64,000 bases of DNA, taken from the NCBI GenBank assembly GCA_036583965.1, contig JAZBQD010000014.1, positions 46,588,990 to 46,652,989 on the forward strand. The letters are read 5' to 3'. The notes under the pieces were generated by a model. That model was not told where the DNA came from. It searched no databases and saw only the letters and a program-made list of their open reading frames with translations. Made by a program: the position numbers and the translations under genes. Source of the DNA: Prunella strophiata (Eukaryota; Chordata; Aves; Passeriformes; Prunellidae). This document shows positions 38,954-51,827 of the stretch, piece by piece (position 1 is the first letter of the stretch; every line of letters begins with the position of its first letter).

Positions 38954-39580
38954 CTGTTAGACAAAAAGAAACTTCTTGTGTTATTCTGCAAAAATTATTG
39001 TTCTAATTCCCCTTAGACTCAAATATAAAGACTACTAGTTAATTACACAACATTTTGAATGCTGTTTGAAATTCTGAAAATAACAGCTACATAAAATGTA
39101 GTGCTTTTTGAGTGGCCTGATATTAAGGCTTGGTCATAAGAAAGAATTGGTTGAGAAAATGAGAATGTGTTGACCTTCAGATAGCATTGCAAATTTGATG
39201 GGTTTTCCCAGGCCTTTTCTGAGAAAGCAGCACAAAGGTGATTAGATGGGTCAGTGACAGGAGAGCATAATTTTGGGGTCAGGCAAGGGTCTGGAAGGAT
39301 ATATGAGGCCAGGGCTCTCTCTTGCTTGTGTTTTTCAAATATTTATATGTTTACAGAGGTGGCTGAAAAAGGCATCTTTTTTACCTGAAATAAATCAAAA
39401 GATTCTCCCTGCATGTATAAATCCTGTTGCTAAACTATGCCTGGCCAGCAGGAACGAATTCTGCTGCCCTCAGCCAGCGCAATTTTTTCTGTTGCTTTGC
39501 TGGCTGTGAAAAAAAAAGGCCAGGTTCAACACAAAAAACACCTACACAGAGATGCTGAGTGCCTGCAGACCTCATCAATA

Positions 39581-39598
39581 TCAATTGATATCAATTGA
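39581..39598. repeat. 18-bp perfect palindrome
   Basis: TCAATTGATATCAATTGA is its own reverse complement, and also two copies of the palindrome TCAATTGA around AT. Confidence 0.9.
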
Positions 39599-42500
39599 AC
39601 TGCTAACAGTTCAAATTGTGTGCTTATAGAGATCTAACCTTTAGTGGAAAAGGAAAAAAATGTTAAGAGAATGTCACTTATGTAAAATGTAAACTATTGT
39701 ATCACTCCTAATGACTCCTCTATGAGGAGAATTTTTTTTCCTGTAGGTCTTAATTTATGTGATTTTCAACCAGCCGTCCACCTCTGTTACTGAAAATTAC
39801 TTTCTAATTTTCAAATATTAATCTTTTCCCCTTCTATTTTCTCCTAGTGTCTTTCATTTGAATTGATATAACATTAACTCTGCCACCTAAATGCTTAATT
39901 CAGAAGGAGGATGCTAAATTTATACTCTATTAAAAGAATGTAGACATCTACTGTCACCAACTTTTTAAAAATCAGTCTTTATAGGGTTTGCCAGCCTAAG
40001 CAGACAGAAGCTCTTGCCAGTCTTGCATCTGATCTCTGACAGCTGGCCACTATCAGATACTTCAGGGAGAAGATGTAGAGTTGTTGTAGGAAAATACTTG
40101 GAATAATTTGCACTGCCCTCTTAAATTTTCTCTTGGCCATTTTTTGTTAGACGCTGTCCTTGAAGCACAAGATTTAATGCTCTCTCAGTGATTCTTTTTC
40201 ACCATTAATTGCAATAATGCTAAATATTCTTGCAATCTCTATGAATGTCATGTCACTCTTGAATTCTGGTATGTGCATAACCTCCATGTGGTTTTCACTC
40301 TTCCACTTACACTAAGTTGTACTTTACCCTGCCTGCAATTGCTATAATCTGCATTTCATTCTAAAATGTGGCAGATCCACCTTTTTGAGTTGATCTGTGG
40401 AGGCTTTAAGGTAAACCATTAGTGCTTATTTTTTATACATAAAATTGGGGAGGGTGGTTGGTTTTCGTTTGTTTCTTGGTTGGGCTTCTTTTACTGTTCA
40501 AAAGCTTGGCTTAGTGTAACATCTAGTTCCCAAGTTTTCCTCTTCCCTTTTCCTTCCTTTTCACTCACCTGCTTCCATAAATCTGGACACTGTATAGGTT
40601 GGGGTTTAACCAGGACAGAGATGCATCAAAACATTTAGGTGTTGTTAGGATGTCTGCAAAAGTCCCCAGATTAGGAACCAAGGCACACATAACACATGAA
40701 CTGAATCATCACCCCAAAACAATGATCCCAAAACCATATGGGCCCAGCAGGAAACCTTCCTCTGCTTTTCAGTGGGGGAAAAAGAGTATCCTAAAGTGTC
40801 TAAATTTCTTTCAATGTAGCTGACTACCTACAGCGTTCAGCCATATGGATGCCACTACTCTTGGAAAGCAGGGAATGGCACCATTTTCTTCTAGAAGGGA
40901 ACTCTTGTCTATTTCTTAAAGGAACAAGAATTTGACAATTTTTTCATTCAAGAAGCATTCCCAGAAGAAGGGGAATTGTTAATGCCTTATATCTAGCTCA
41001 ATATTCTACTGCTAGCTCGAGTTTACAGCAACTTCTGTGACATCCACGTAGCAGTGCCACTTTGAGCTTCTATCACACCCTCATGTGATAAAAAATGCCC
41101 ACTGCACATCATTCATGCAAAAAATACCCAGACTACCAGAATACAGATCATTTGGGGAAAAACTGGAGGGCAGACTGGCCTACTCCTGATGGAGTTGGAT
41201 GTACAAGCAGGATCCTTACTCTTTAGCTTAATTTTCATACCTTGGAAAAAGGAGAAACTGAATTCTGCCCCATTTCCTGTGTTACCTATGCAGTGAATAT
41301 TTTTTGTTTTGAATAAAAGATTTTCAGTGTAAAAATATAGACACAATGTTTGAATATGGATGTTCAGGATGAGTAGCTATTTTATAAACCTTTAGATGTA
41401 TAGGTATAAAGATGCTTCAAAATGGATAATTATGTCTATGTGCCAGGATAGTGTTACCCTATCTAGCCTTATTGTTCTAAGCATCTGTGTTCAGGCAGTC
41501 CTGTATATCATTCCTATTATCAAAGGTGAGAGATTAATCACTTCCAAAAGGAGATTCATTCCCTCTAACATGGGAACCATGAGTAAGATGGAGTGGCATA
41601 TCCTGCAAAGGTGCTTCTTTACCTCTGAAAAGGGACTGACCATAAATGGAATCCACATCTTGGGCCATTGCCTAAAGCTGCATGATTCTCACCTTGTAAC
41701 TCTAAATTCAAACTGGAATGTAGTTATGGAGTTTTAGTGGCTGGGACTGAAACACTCAATGTGTGTGTGATCTGAGCCCCTCAGTGTTACTTTTGTTGTG
41801 ATTAGAGCTGAATTTTTCCTTAATTTTTGTTCTAGTAGCATCTGGAGCCCTGGTCAACAAGTTTCTTTTCACAACAGCAACACAGGTAAAGTATGGCAAT
41901 GGTAACACAGCCTCACAGCTACACTGCAGGGCTTGGAGCACAATTTCTTTCCTATTGCACTTAATTTTATAAAGATTTCTGGTTTGTAGCCCATTATTTG
42001 TGCACACCTGCCCTGCAAATAGCTGAGTACAGGGAATGTCAATGTAACAGTTATTTTACTTAATTTAATTTTAGATCAGAAATATCTGTCCTCATATAAT
42101 TATTCTCAGGGGAAATTTAAAATTGGCTTAAATTTAGGATATTGATACTACAGTGTTTGAGGATCACAAGGAGCATAAAACAAAAGTCATTTAAATCACT
42201 ACTTCAATTTAAGAAATGATACTTTGAGGTTATGGGTGCATATAACTACAGGACAATCTCAAATCTATTTGTATATCCTAAGGACTGAAATACTTCCCAA
42301 AAGCCAAAAAAATTAGCCCCTTCATCAAACAGGGACAATTAGAAGGTGTTCAGTCTAGTTTGTAAGTTTTTTCTCCATATTTCTCTGAAAAGGTCCTAGC
42401 ACAGCATCTGAATTCCATGAGCAGATTTTTAAATTAGAATATTAATTAAGTTTTTATTTCAGGAATTAATTATTGCACTTGTTGTGAAGTATGGTCTAAA

Positions 42501-43639
42501 TTTGCCTACATGATGAGAGAAACAACATTTGTATTCTGTTAAAAAGTGTTTGCTTTGATTTTTAAGTGATCCAGGTACTCTCACAACAATGCAAGCTAGA
42601 AAAAAAATCCATTCTGTCAGATTATGCAATTCCATTCCAGCATAAGTAGCTGTAAGCCTGCAGAAGCTCTGTTGCTTTTTATAATTCAGCTGAATGGGGC
42701 ACATCTTCATAAAGTTCAACAGGAACTTCTGAATTTCTACCAGCTTAAAAACCCCAAAACCTAAGCTCATTTGATTCATTCTTGATGAAATTATCATTCA
42801 CTTGTATTGAGTTATAAAAATAAGTCAGGACTGAAAACAGGTTATCATTGTAATTTTGCATTAGAAAGAACAAATATGAAGTTCAGGGGCTAGTTAGTAG
42901 GATTGAGAGGACTGAAAATGTGATTGACATGGGAAGGAGTTCAGAAGTCCCAAAGTTATGTAGAATTGGCATCCCAGAGAGGAAATGTTAAACTTGAACC
43001 CTAAAGATGTGAAGAGTAGACAGAAAATGTCTAAGTGACAAGAAAAAAAATTAGCCAATAAACAATATTTCTTTGACTTCATGAAGGGTTGGAATAACCT
43101 CATATATGTCAAGGCTTTTGAACTGGCCCTTTTAAGTTAAATAAGAATTTTTTAGAAGTGAGGTTTCATCAAATTTCAGATAATCTATCTATGACCCCAC
43201 AAACAAAAGACCTCTCATAAATTCTTCTACCATAGTGCTGGTGGTGGGGCAGATTCTTATAGGAAGAGAAATCTTGCAGGGCATAACTCATAGGAGCAAC
43301 AATTTAGAAAATTATATTATTTCATGCAGTCTGGGAGCAGAACTTGTTGTTTCATTATGTTCCAATTTAGAGAAACAGATAATTTGCAACCAAAATATGA
43401 GAGACTCAACAGAGGAAAACACATATTCGTTTAAAACCTTTGCTGTTCAGGTCTATTCAAGTGTTCCTACTCTAACAATATCAGAAGAGTTGAAAAATAG
43501 AAGCTATATTTAGGAAAAAGAAGAGAAATAGTGTCAAGGCGACTACAGGCCCAGGTGTCTTCAAAAAGTTTTCACAATAGACGTAAAACAAAAATGAGAG
43601 CAGAAATACAGATAAATGGAAAATGGCATAAAAATGCCA

Positions 43640-44760
43640 GACTCCACCTGATAATATCTGTCTTTGATAAGATTACTATATTTCCCTTGTCTAAAAATCA
43701 GTTATCTGGACTTCATTAAAGCATTTGTTGTGCAGCCACATGGGAAATTTGTTAATTAAACGGGAGAAGAGGGAGATGAGCATAAGAGCTGGGCGGTGGG
43801 AGAGGGGCTCGATGCCAAGCAGGGTCCCAGGAGCTGGGCTGTGGAGCTAGCAGGCACCACTGGGGAATCAGAGAGGACAAGTCATGTAATCAGACTTACT
43901 CAGTCATGTTATTACAGACCAAAGCACAAGAAGTCACAGTTAAATTAAATCCGTGGCAGAGAGGAAGTTGGGAGACATCACCAACACAGAGGAGGATTGA
44001 AAGAAATCGGTGGCCTGGAGGATCAGAATAATAGATAAGGGATGAAATTCAAAATTATAAAGTGTCAGGTTATACATTAAGGGACTAGAAAGAGTTTCTG
44101 CCGCAAAACTAGGCTTTAGAACTTGGAAGAAACAGGTGAACGAGAAAAATCTGAGGGTTTTTTTGGCAGAAACCATTTCCAAGCCACTGGTACGAGATGA
44201 GATAGGCACTGTGATATAAAGGGAAACCAAGTTCAGCAGCAATGTGTCAGGGAAAGTAGTCCTGGTTATGAAAGATTTCCAAGAAATGTTCATGTTGTGG
44301 CACCTGGCACCAATAAGAACTCCTCTAGAAAATTTGACTAAAATGTCCAAGAAAGATTGATTCAAACTAAAACATGTTCAGAGGAGGACTAGAGGAAGAC
44401 CTGGTGGGATGAAAAATCTGTATTAACAAAGGAGACAGATTGAGTAGTTCTATTTTCAGCATAACAAAATGAAGTCTGAGAGGAGGAATAAATGCCCTGT
44501 ATTGATACAGCAAAGGGGTAAATACTTAAAAACAGCAGTAAGACTGTTAATGCATTAATATAAAGAGTTCACAGAAACATTTGTTGTGAAAACTTAGAAG
44601 AAGATCTGTAAGCATTAGAAAAGTATATCCTGTGGTTTATCAGGCACAAGAAACTGAGAAGGTCTCAGTATGGAAACATGAATATTTTGTGAACGAGATT
44701 ATGCAACACATTTCCCAAGGGAATAAGACTTCATAGTCACAATCCAGCCCTATTTCAAAT
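43640..44760 (+). mobile_element. Ancient CR1 LINE remnant in intron 1
   Basis: A heavily diverged non-LTR element in the orientation opposite to the host gene. Recognisable CR1 reverse-transcriptase landmarks in order are: gtctttgataagattact (43,663-43,680); a YLDFSKAF-like stretch read as tctggacttcattaaagc (43,706-43,723); cacatgggaaattt then ggagaagagggagatgag; the TATACATTAAGGGAC stretch (44,071-44,085) that follows the FNxxKCxVLHLG region; an old thumb-region stretch agcataacaaaatgaagt (44,458-44,475) followed by CTGAGAGGAGG; and near the 3' end gaacgagattatgcaacaca (44,692-44,711). No open frame survives. The limits are approximate and it may begin several hundred bases further left. 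Confidence 0.7.
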
Positions 44761-46346
44761 GCTCCTGTGCAGCTATATGCCCTGAGAGTTATGCTGCCAG
44801 GATTTTTAACGATGGAGCAGGAGGTGTTTTGGTCTGGTCTGAAATAGGTTTGGGACTATGGCCAGGAATAACAAGCTGCTTCATTATGGGTGTGGTTTAT
44901 CATAGCCTGTCATGATTTTAATTCACGCACCAATATTTGGCTAAAGTTGTGTCTGTATGTTTGAATAACTCATGGTACTGGTCACTGTCTTCTGTGCTAT
45001 ATCCACTCATGCTAGCTCTTACTATCTAAATCATATGATATTTATTTTTGAAAATTGAAAAAAGGCTAAAATTGTTGCATTATGGAGTATGGAGAGATGA
45101 AAATGAACCTGAAAAACTCTGAAATTAATGCAGCCTGATCAATTTTATACTATCTCACATTTAAAAGAAAATGTGGGATAATATTATTTAGTCTGAAATT
45201 CAGAGAGGTATGAGGTTGTTAAAGTATTCAAATAATGTATTTCTCAAATATTTAGTTAAAATATGTAAAAGGGAAAAAAGTTTTTAACAGCTATTTTATT
45301 TAAAAATAGTCTTAGGTTTTGTGGATTCTTTCATGCTTCTGATTTTACTGTAGATTCAAAAGCAAACCAAATCAAAATTCTACCCTGAAGGCAAAATTGA
45401 ATGTATGAAAGTTGAGGTGAAGCTAAACTGTCCCTCATGAAAAGAGCTGGCAAGACCAAAGTTTTTAACCAAACCATGGCTATATTTTAATTTCAGGACA
45501 GATTTCTAAGCCTAAGAGTATCTTCATACAGCAGCAACCTTCAATACAAGTAGTACTTTTGGATCTAGTGCCAAAAATAGCCAGCCTTGCTGAAGAATGA
45601 TGCCCCTGGGATGTAAACAACATGTGAGATCCCTGAAATGAAGTAGTTACATGTGTCAGCAGTGCTTTACTGAGAAGCAGAGGAGCAAAAAGTAAATTAG
45701 GGCAGTTAAGTACTCATATTTGAGCTGTCACTGGAGCCAAACAGACAATCCTGCACAGAACTGTAACCCCATGGAGCTGGGAAAGGGAATATGGGGAGGG
45801 AAGGGCAGGCAGCTTAGTTTGGTAATTTTTGTATCATTAGCAGCAGTAATTTCAGAAAGAACTAGAGAAGGAAATATCTGCATCCAAACAAGCAACCACA
45901 AAAATTATTTTAAAATGTTTATGTACACATCAAAAGCAGAAAGCCTGCAAAATGTCTTGAAGACCTGGGTGAGAAACTAGAGAAAGGGTTTTCCACATGT
46001 AATTATAAAATTCAGTAGTATTGTATGCAATATCATTCAAAATCCACAAACATGCAACAAGAATTAATTTCTCAGTAAAAAGGAATTTTGGAATGGACTT
46101 GAGAAAGATTTTGTATGTGTAAAGTTCTAAGCAGAGCTTTAAGATTCTATTCCATTGTTTGTAAGGCTCAGAAGAATAAGAATTCAAGGTATTTTTTTAC
46201 TAACATAACCCCCATAAGAGCTGGCGTGCTTTAAAATATTGCTCTATTTGTATTGGTCCTAAAATACCAGTTGGACAGGGGAGAAAATATTTCCAAACCC
46301 AATTCACACTGAGAGAAAAATTCAAGAAGGGAAAAAACCCTTGGTA

Positions 46347-46348
<2 letters not shown>

Positions 46349-46378
<30 letters not shown>
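46349..46378 (+). repeat. A30 homopolymer
   Basis: Uninterrupted run of A in intron 1. No retroposon body was recognised to its left. Confidence 0.95.
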
Positions 46379-46381
<3 letters not shown>

Positions 46382-47379
46382 TCATTCTGGTTTGGGAACG
46401 ACCAAAGATCCTGATATGGACCTTAAAAGTGTAGACTTTGACTTCTTTTGTGATGGTGTTTTCATAGTTAATTTTATTCTATTTCACTGACTGAATATAT
46501 GAATTAAATATTAAATATTAAATTATTAAAGACAAACTCATTCCTTGCCTCCATAGTGCTCAGTTCAAACTCACTACAGGGACAAGTCTCCCTACAGATC
46601 TAAATTGATATCTGTGTTCTCAGAATGTGAACTTATAGTTTGAGAATACAACCACTCCACAATTTATTCCCACATGCAGTCCTTAGTCTCAGGCCCTGGT
46701 GCTGCCAGGGAATTCACAGCTGAGCTCAGGAAGAGGAGCTACAGCCCTGGCTTGGAGCCACCTTTGTGCCTGCTGGGGCCTTGCCTGGCTGTGCCCCAGC
46801 ACCACCCAGGGTCCCTAATGTGGGGTGGAGATGACAAGGAGGCTGAGAATTACCTGCCTGTGCACTGGCTTGAGAGGGCAAATATATTATTTCTCCTCTG
46901 GAGAATTTCTAACATGGAAGATTTCCTGCTGGGGGTGTGTCCAATGGCCTCACCACTGGTCAGTGCTTGAACTCCTATTTCAGGACTCTTGAAAACTGAG
47001 AGGCCACAAAACGCCTGCAGCAGAGAGGCGTGCAGTGGGACACGTTTATGAGCCACCACCTGTGCTATGGAGAGAAGCCATGAAGTGCATGCTCATCTTC
47101 CCAGGAGCAGACCAGAGCTATGCACAGAGGCTCCAGTGCCCAGCACTGCCTGGCAGGGCTGGCCTCACTGGAGCCAACTTGATGGTGGCCAGTAGGAGCT
47201 GGCCTTCTCCAGAGTTCCACCTGTAAATTGTATTTGCCCAGGCTTTGAGCTCCCTTTGTCTGTAGAAAAGAAGGAGCCTTCATAAAGCTAAGGAGCAAAA
47301 TCATTGTTATTGCCAGACCTGGTGCTTCTTCCCTGTTTACCTGCATATTTCATCTAAATGAAGGCAGAATATTATTTTT

Positions 47380-47960
47380 TATGAACGGTATGCTCTCATT
47401 TGGAATTGACACTAATGAATGCAAGGCCCTTTCCCCCTCTTGTTTGTACCATCAAATTAATTAGCTCTATTGTGACACCAGTATTTTTCTCAAGTAGTTC
47501 AAGGCTTGAGCGTTTTCCTTTCTTTTTCTAAAGGGCATCTTCAGTGCCCTTTATCTACCATAAGAATCATGCATCACTTGTATTTTTCACAACTAATGCT
47601 GTTTATTATAAAAACTGATTGTGATGTGAAGATTGTTATACTGTGTGGCAAATTGCCCAAACAATTACTGTAAATGCATGAGCCATAAACTGTACTGCCA
47701 AGGACACTGGTAGGTTAGCTCCTATAAAAGAAACAATTAGAGTCTGAGGTGAAAATAATAGAGATGAGATGACAGTTATTGAAAAGGCAGAACATCCAGT
47801 TTAATGTTGTAAATATAGGTTTGTAGATTACACTGATGGTTTTAAAGTGTTCATGACTTATTGAATGGAATAGAATATTCCATACTTTAGAATGGGGCCA
47901 TAATTATTATTTCCTTTTAATTGTGATGTCTGATGCATTTGTGAGCAGTTGTTGAGAACA
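47380..47960. promoter_or_regulatory. Candidate conserved noncoding stretch in intron 1
   Basis: A repeat-free stretch with homeodomain-like TAATTA cores (caaattaattag near 47,455), ATGCAT/ATGAATGC motifs and a short inverted repeat (TGGAATA/TATTCCA near 47,866-47,882). The texture resembles vertebrate conserved noncoding elements. This is an impression without an alignment. Confidence 0.2.
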
Positions 47961-48535
47961 TCTACACATTATACTGACTCTATTTCTAAATTATCCTCCT
48001 GCTTCAAGGGTTGGAGGTTTTTTTTATTTTACTTTCTTCGCATTTTGTTGTTCAGGGTCTGTTCTGAACAAAGTATTTTCTCTTGAGGAACGTGGAGTGC
48101 TTAGAGGGTTACAGCAATAATTATTTCAGTTTCAGCCTACACACTTCACTGCTTTAAATCATCATTAGAAGTTTCATCCCTCAGCAACTCCTGCTGAGAC
48201 AGTCTTAAACTCCAAGAAACAATTAGATAAGAATAGCTAATCTTTAAAGCAACTTGTATATAAAGGTATTGATAAGAATTTGCCAGAAATTAGGGGAATA
48301 TATTTTTTCCTTAGAAATCATCTTAATACAGAAAAAGGTTATTGCTATGATTGCTAAAGAATTTCAATAATTCAAACCAGACTTGAAGTGTATGAAGATT
48401 AGGGTGCATAAAAAAAGATGTGCACCCTACAAGAGGATGTGTTGCAATAACTTGTGGTATATATAAAGAAAATGCAAGAAAATTGACATTACTGCCTGAG
48501 AGTATTAAGCATTCCTCTGTTTTTGTTTTTTGGGG

Positions 48536-48582
48536 TTTTTTTTTTTTTTTTTTTGTTGTTGTTGTTGTTTTTTTTTTTTTTT
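48536..48582 (+). repeat. T-run with internal GTT repeat
   Basis: T19 (48,536-48,554), then five GTT units, then a second T run. Confidence 0.93.
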
Positions 48583-50698
48583 AAGACAAAACATAAGAAT
48601 AAAAGAAAATGAAATAAAATTCTAATATTTGAGCCCAGGGAGAGCACTAGACAACTGGACACAGAATTACAGCTGTCCAAGAAGGCAGAGGTACTGGGCA
48701 CATAAAATCAGAACAGGGAAGGGTCTTCCCATGGTTTAGAGGAGAGGACAGAATGAGCAGCAGAGAAAAGGTAGCAACCAGCAAAGGGCAGTCGGTGTGA
48801 GCAGCCTGTGTGAGCTCTAAACTACCAAATCCATTAGTCAGGGGAAGCTGGAAAAAGCTCTAAAGTGGCTCTGAAAGCAAGTTGCAAGGAAGTACTCATC
48901 TAAAACACTTTTCAGGGAAATGCTCTAGGTCATTTTCAGGCTTTTACATACTGTTAAAAAAGGATGATCTTAATATGAGGTAGGGGTGTCAGAGCTGTGT
49001 TGGAATTTGATGGAGCTGCACTGAAGTTCAGGGAGGTGCTGGGGAGCAGAGCTGGGGAGGTGGCAGAGCTGCAGGGCCTGGGCAGTGGCTGCATCCTCAG
49101 ACTGAAATAGCTGCCTCTTTCCAAAACTCAAGGCAGAGTCCTGGGAACTTAAGTGTAGCAGAAGCCAGCAGCTGCACTAAATAGAGACAGAGCAAGCCTG
49201 CACAAGAGCAGTGTGAGCACGATGTGGAGAACTGCAGTCCATGCTGACAACAAAACAGGGGACAACTGAAGCTCAGCCAGCACCATTACTCACTTCTGGG
49301 CTCCTAATGCACACTCCTGAATTCTGACTTCTCAGGTGGCTTTACCTGAAATATGGCCAATTCCCACCTAAAAGCATTTTGGCTTCAAACGATCCCATCC
49401 TATGATGCCTGAACCATAACACTGTTATTACAGTGTGTGGCAGTATCATGGCCTTCTGTTTATGTGATTATTTTATTTCAGGAGGTATTTAAAAAATAGA
49501 AGCACAAAAGAAAAAAAAATAATGTACACAATGCAGGTAATCATAAATTAAAGTTATCTTACATTAAAAACTGATTGAGACCACAAAGGAAAAGACTCAG
49601 AAGCAAAAACTGCAGACAAAATCAATGTCTACAAAGCAAGAGTTGTGTGAACACTAAGCAGAAATAACTGAATAATATTTTAACATATTGCCATCACAAC
49701 TGATCCTATTAAAATGAAGCTGTATGTAAAATAGGAGCCCCAATTGTGAATCTAGGCAAGACTGATTTTCTTATATGACCTTCAACTACCAGCAGTATTA
49801 GAGAAGGCTCAACCTAGTTCTTAGTAAATAGGTGTCACCCAACAAAAGGGACTGACACTAATTAGCTTCCTTGTTGATAGCCAGGAAGCAGAGGGCAGAG
49901 GCAGGAGGCAGTGTGGTGCATCACTGTTGGAGCAGTAGGTGAGGGCATTTGCTGGCTGGCACAGGCAAAGGAGGCTGGCACTGCAGCTGCTGTTTGGAAA
50001 CCACCCTGGGAATGGAAGGCTTCACTTCCAGGAGAGTCAGGCAAGCAAACTTCACAAGCATTTTCAGTGAAAATAGAGCCACAAAAGAACTTCCACTGAA
50101 ATGTTTGAATTTTGAGGAAGACAATATTAACCTGTGGTATTTCTCCACCTTGAGGAAATACCCCTTAGTTTTTGTCTTCTCACCTAAGAAAGGGGGCTGT
50201 TACCAGAAGAGGAGAAAAGGTGATCCTGAAAAAGGACAATAAAGGACTGTCAGTAACTTCTACACAAGGAGAAATTAGAAATGAAGTTTGGAAAGTGAAG
50301 TTGAAAAAGATGTTCAGAATAAGCAATATATGGTATTAAGATTAATAGTATCAAGGGGGACAATTGATCAAGAGAGCAGCTGTAAGGGAATTTAAGCATT
50401 TTTTCTGCAAAGATAATTCCCAGTAGGATTCAGACAATGTTTGTAATAAATCTATTTTTATTAAGATTATTGGATTGGTGTTATCCAGGGGATTATATTT
50501 TCCAATTACTAATATTTTCATTTTTCGGTCTTAGTTTATGATTGAAGCAGGGACATGGGTGGCACAGAACAAAATGCATTGGCCTGACTTGGGATGAGAA
50601 TAATCATTGCCTCAAAGCAAACAAAGTCCCAAGAAATTAGTCTTTATTTTCTAGCTCATTAAAAAAGACCTTGAGTTTTAATAGCAAAACATTCATAC

Positions 50699-50718
50699 TT
50701 TTTTTTTTTTTTTTTTTT
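50699..50718 (+). repeat. T20 homopolymer
   Basis: Uninterrupted run of T. Confidence 0.95.
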
Positions 50719-51710
50719 AAATATAGATGTATATCTGTCCATGTGAAGATTTTAATGCCATCCAGTCTGAACCAGGAGCCCAACACCAGTTTGGTGCCAG
50801 GCTCAGACCTTTAATATAGCACTGTCTATCCCCAAATCTCATGACTATAGGTATGAAGACTGCATAACAACCCATTGCATATGAAGTCAGTTATACCTCA
50901 AATTAAGCTATAGCAAGTATAAACAGGAAAATTGCTACTTTATTCAGATCCTTTCATAGCTCTGTCATGATTGTTGTACCTTATTGTGATATCCATGTAG
51001 CCATGTTGAAGCAGTGACCTGTTCAGAAGTGTTACACAGCTGTTTCATATGCAGATTGGTCAGAAAATTCAGCCAGTCCTTAAACAGAATGGGCTAAGTA
51101 TTTCATAAACAGAGAACCTCTTTCCAAAAGATTCCCTAGGGCAGTGTTAGAAAGTCTACTGAGAGGTCCATTGTGAATTAGTAATGCAGGACATTTCTAT
51201 TTGGATATCCATCTCCAGGACCAAGTTGAAAAAGAGGAACAGGTGAGTAAGCAGTCAACTTTTTTGAGGGCTAGGCTTGGCCTAATGTGAGAGGATATAC
51301 TTCATAGGTAACTATTTTGTCTGGAAGAGGTATGATCAAATATCAAAATGGTTTTGTAGAAAGGAGCTGGGGCTAGCTGTTCTTCTCATGCTTCTTTTTC
51401 CCACTGCTCTAAAATATTGGAGGAAAGAAACTTTCAAGTTTGTCTGTTTTGGATAAATCTGAGAGGAGAAAAACATTAACCTGTGCTGCCTCTGGTCTTT
51501 TTCTGAATCTCACATGGGAAAAATAGAGAAGGAGCAGTCTCTTCCTCGCCTGTCAGAAGAGAGTATTTTCTAAGAAGCTGCCTGCAGTGTGCTGAGGCAC
51601 ATATACAAGAAGGTAGGAAGTGCCTTAGATAGACTGTAGAGAGATAGGTGGCAGTCAGGTGAGACTAAGTCACAGATACCACTCCTGGGCAGGAGAACAG
51701 AAAGGAGTGA

Positions 51711-51827
51711 CCACAAAAAACAAAACAAAACAAAACAAAAAAAAACCCAAAAAAACAAAACAAAAAACAAAAAAAAAAAACAAACAAAAAAAAAAAAAAA
51801 AAACAAAACAAACAAACCACAAAAAAA
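51711..51827 (+). repeat. A-rich CAAAA-type low-complexity tract
   Basis: About 115 bp made only of A and C, with CAAAA units grading into pure A and CAAA units. Confidence 0.93.

Noticed and set aside
41396..41737. 113-codon open frame on + strand within intron 1
   Set aside because: No recognisable domain. Conservation data would be needed to argue for a real gene.
46640..47350. GC-rich island in intron 1 that might be an alternative promoter or exon
   Set aside because: Few CpG dinucleotides, no splice-linked open frame and no similarity to known proteins.
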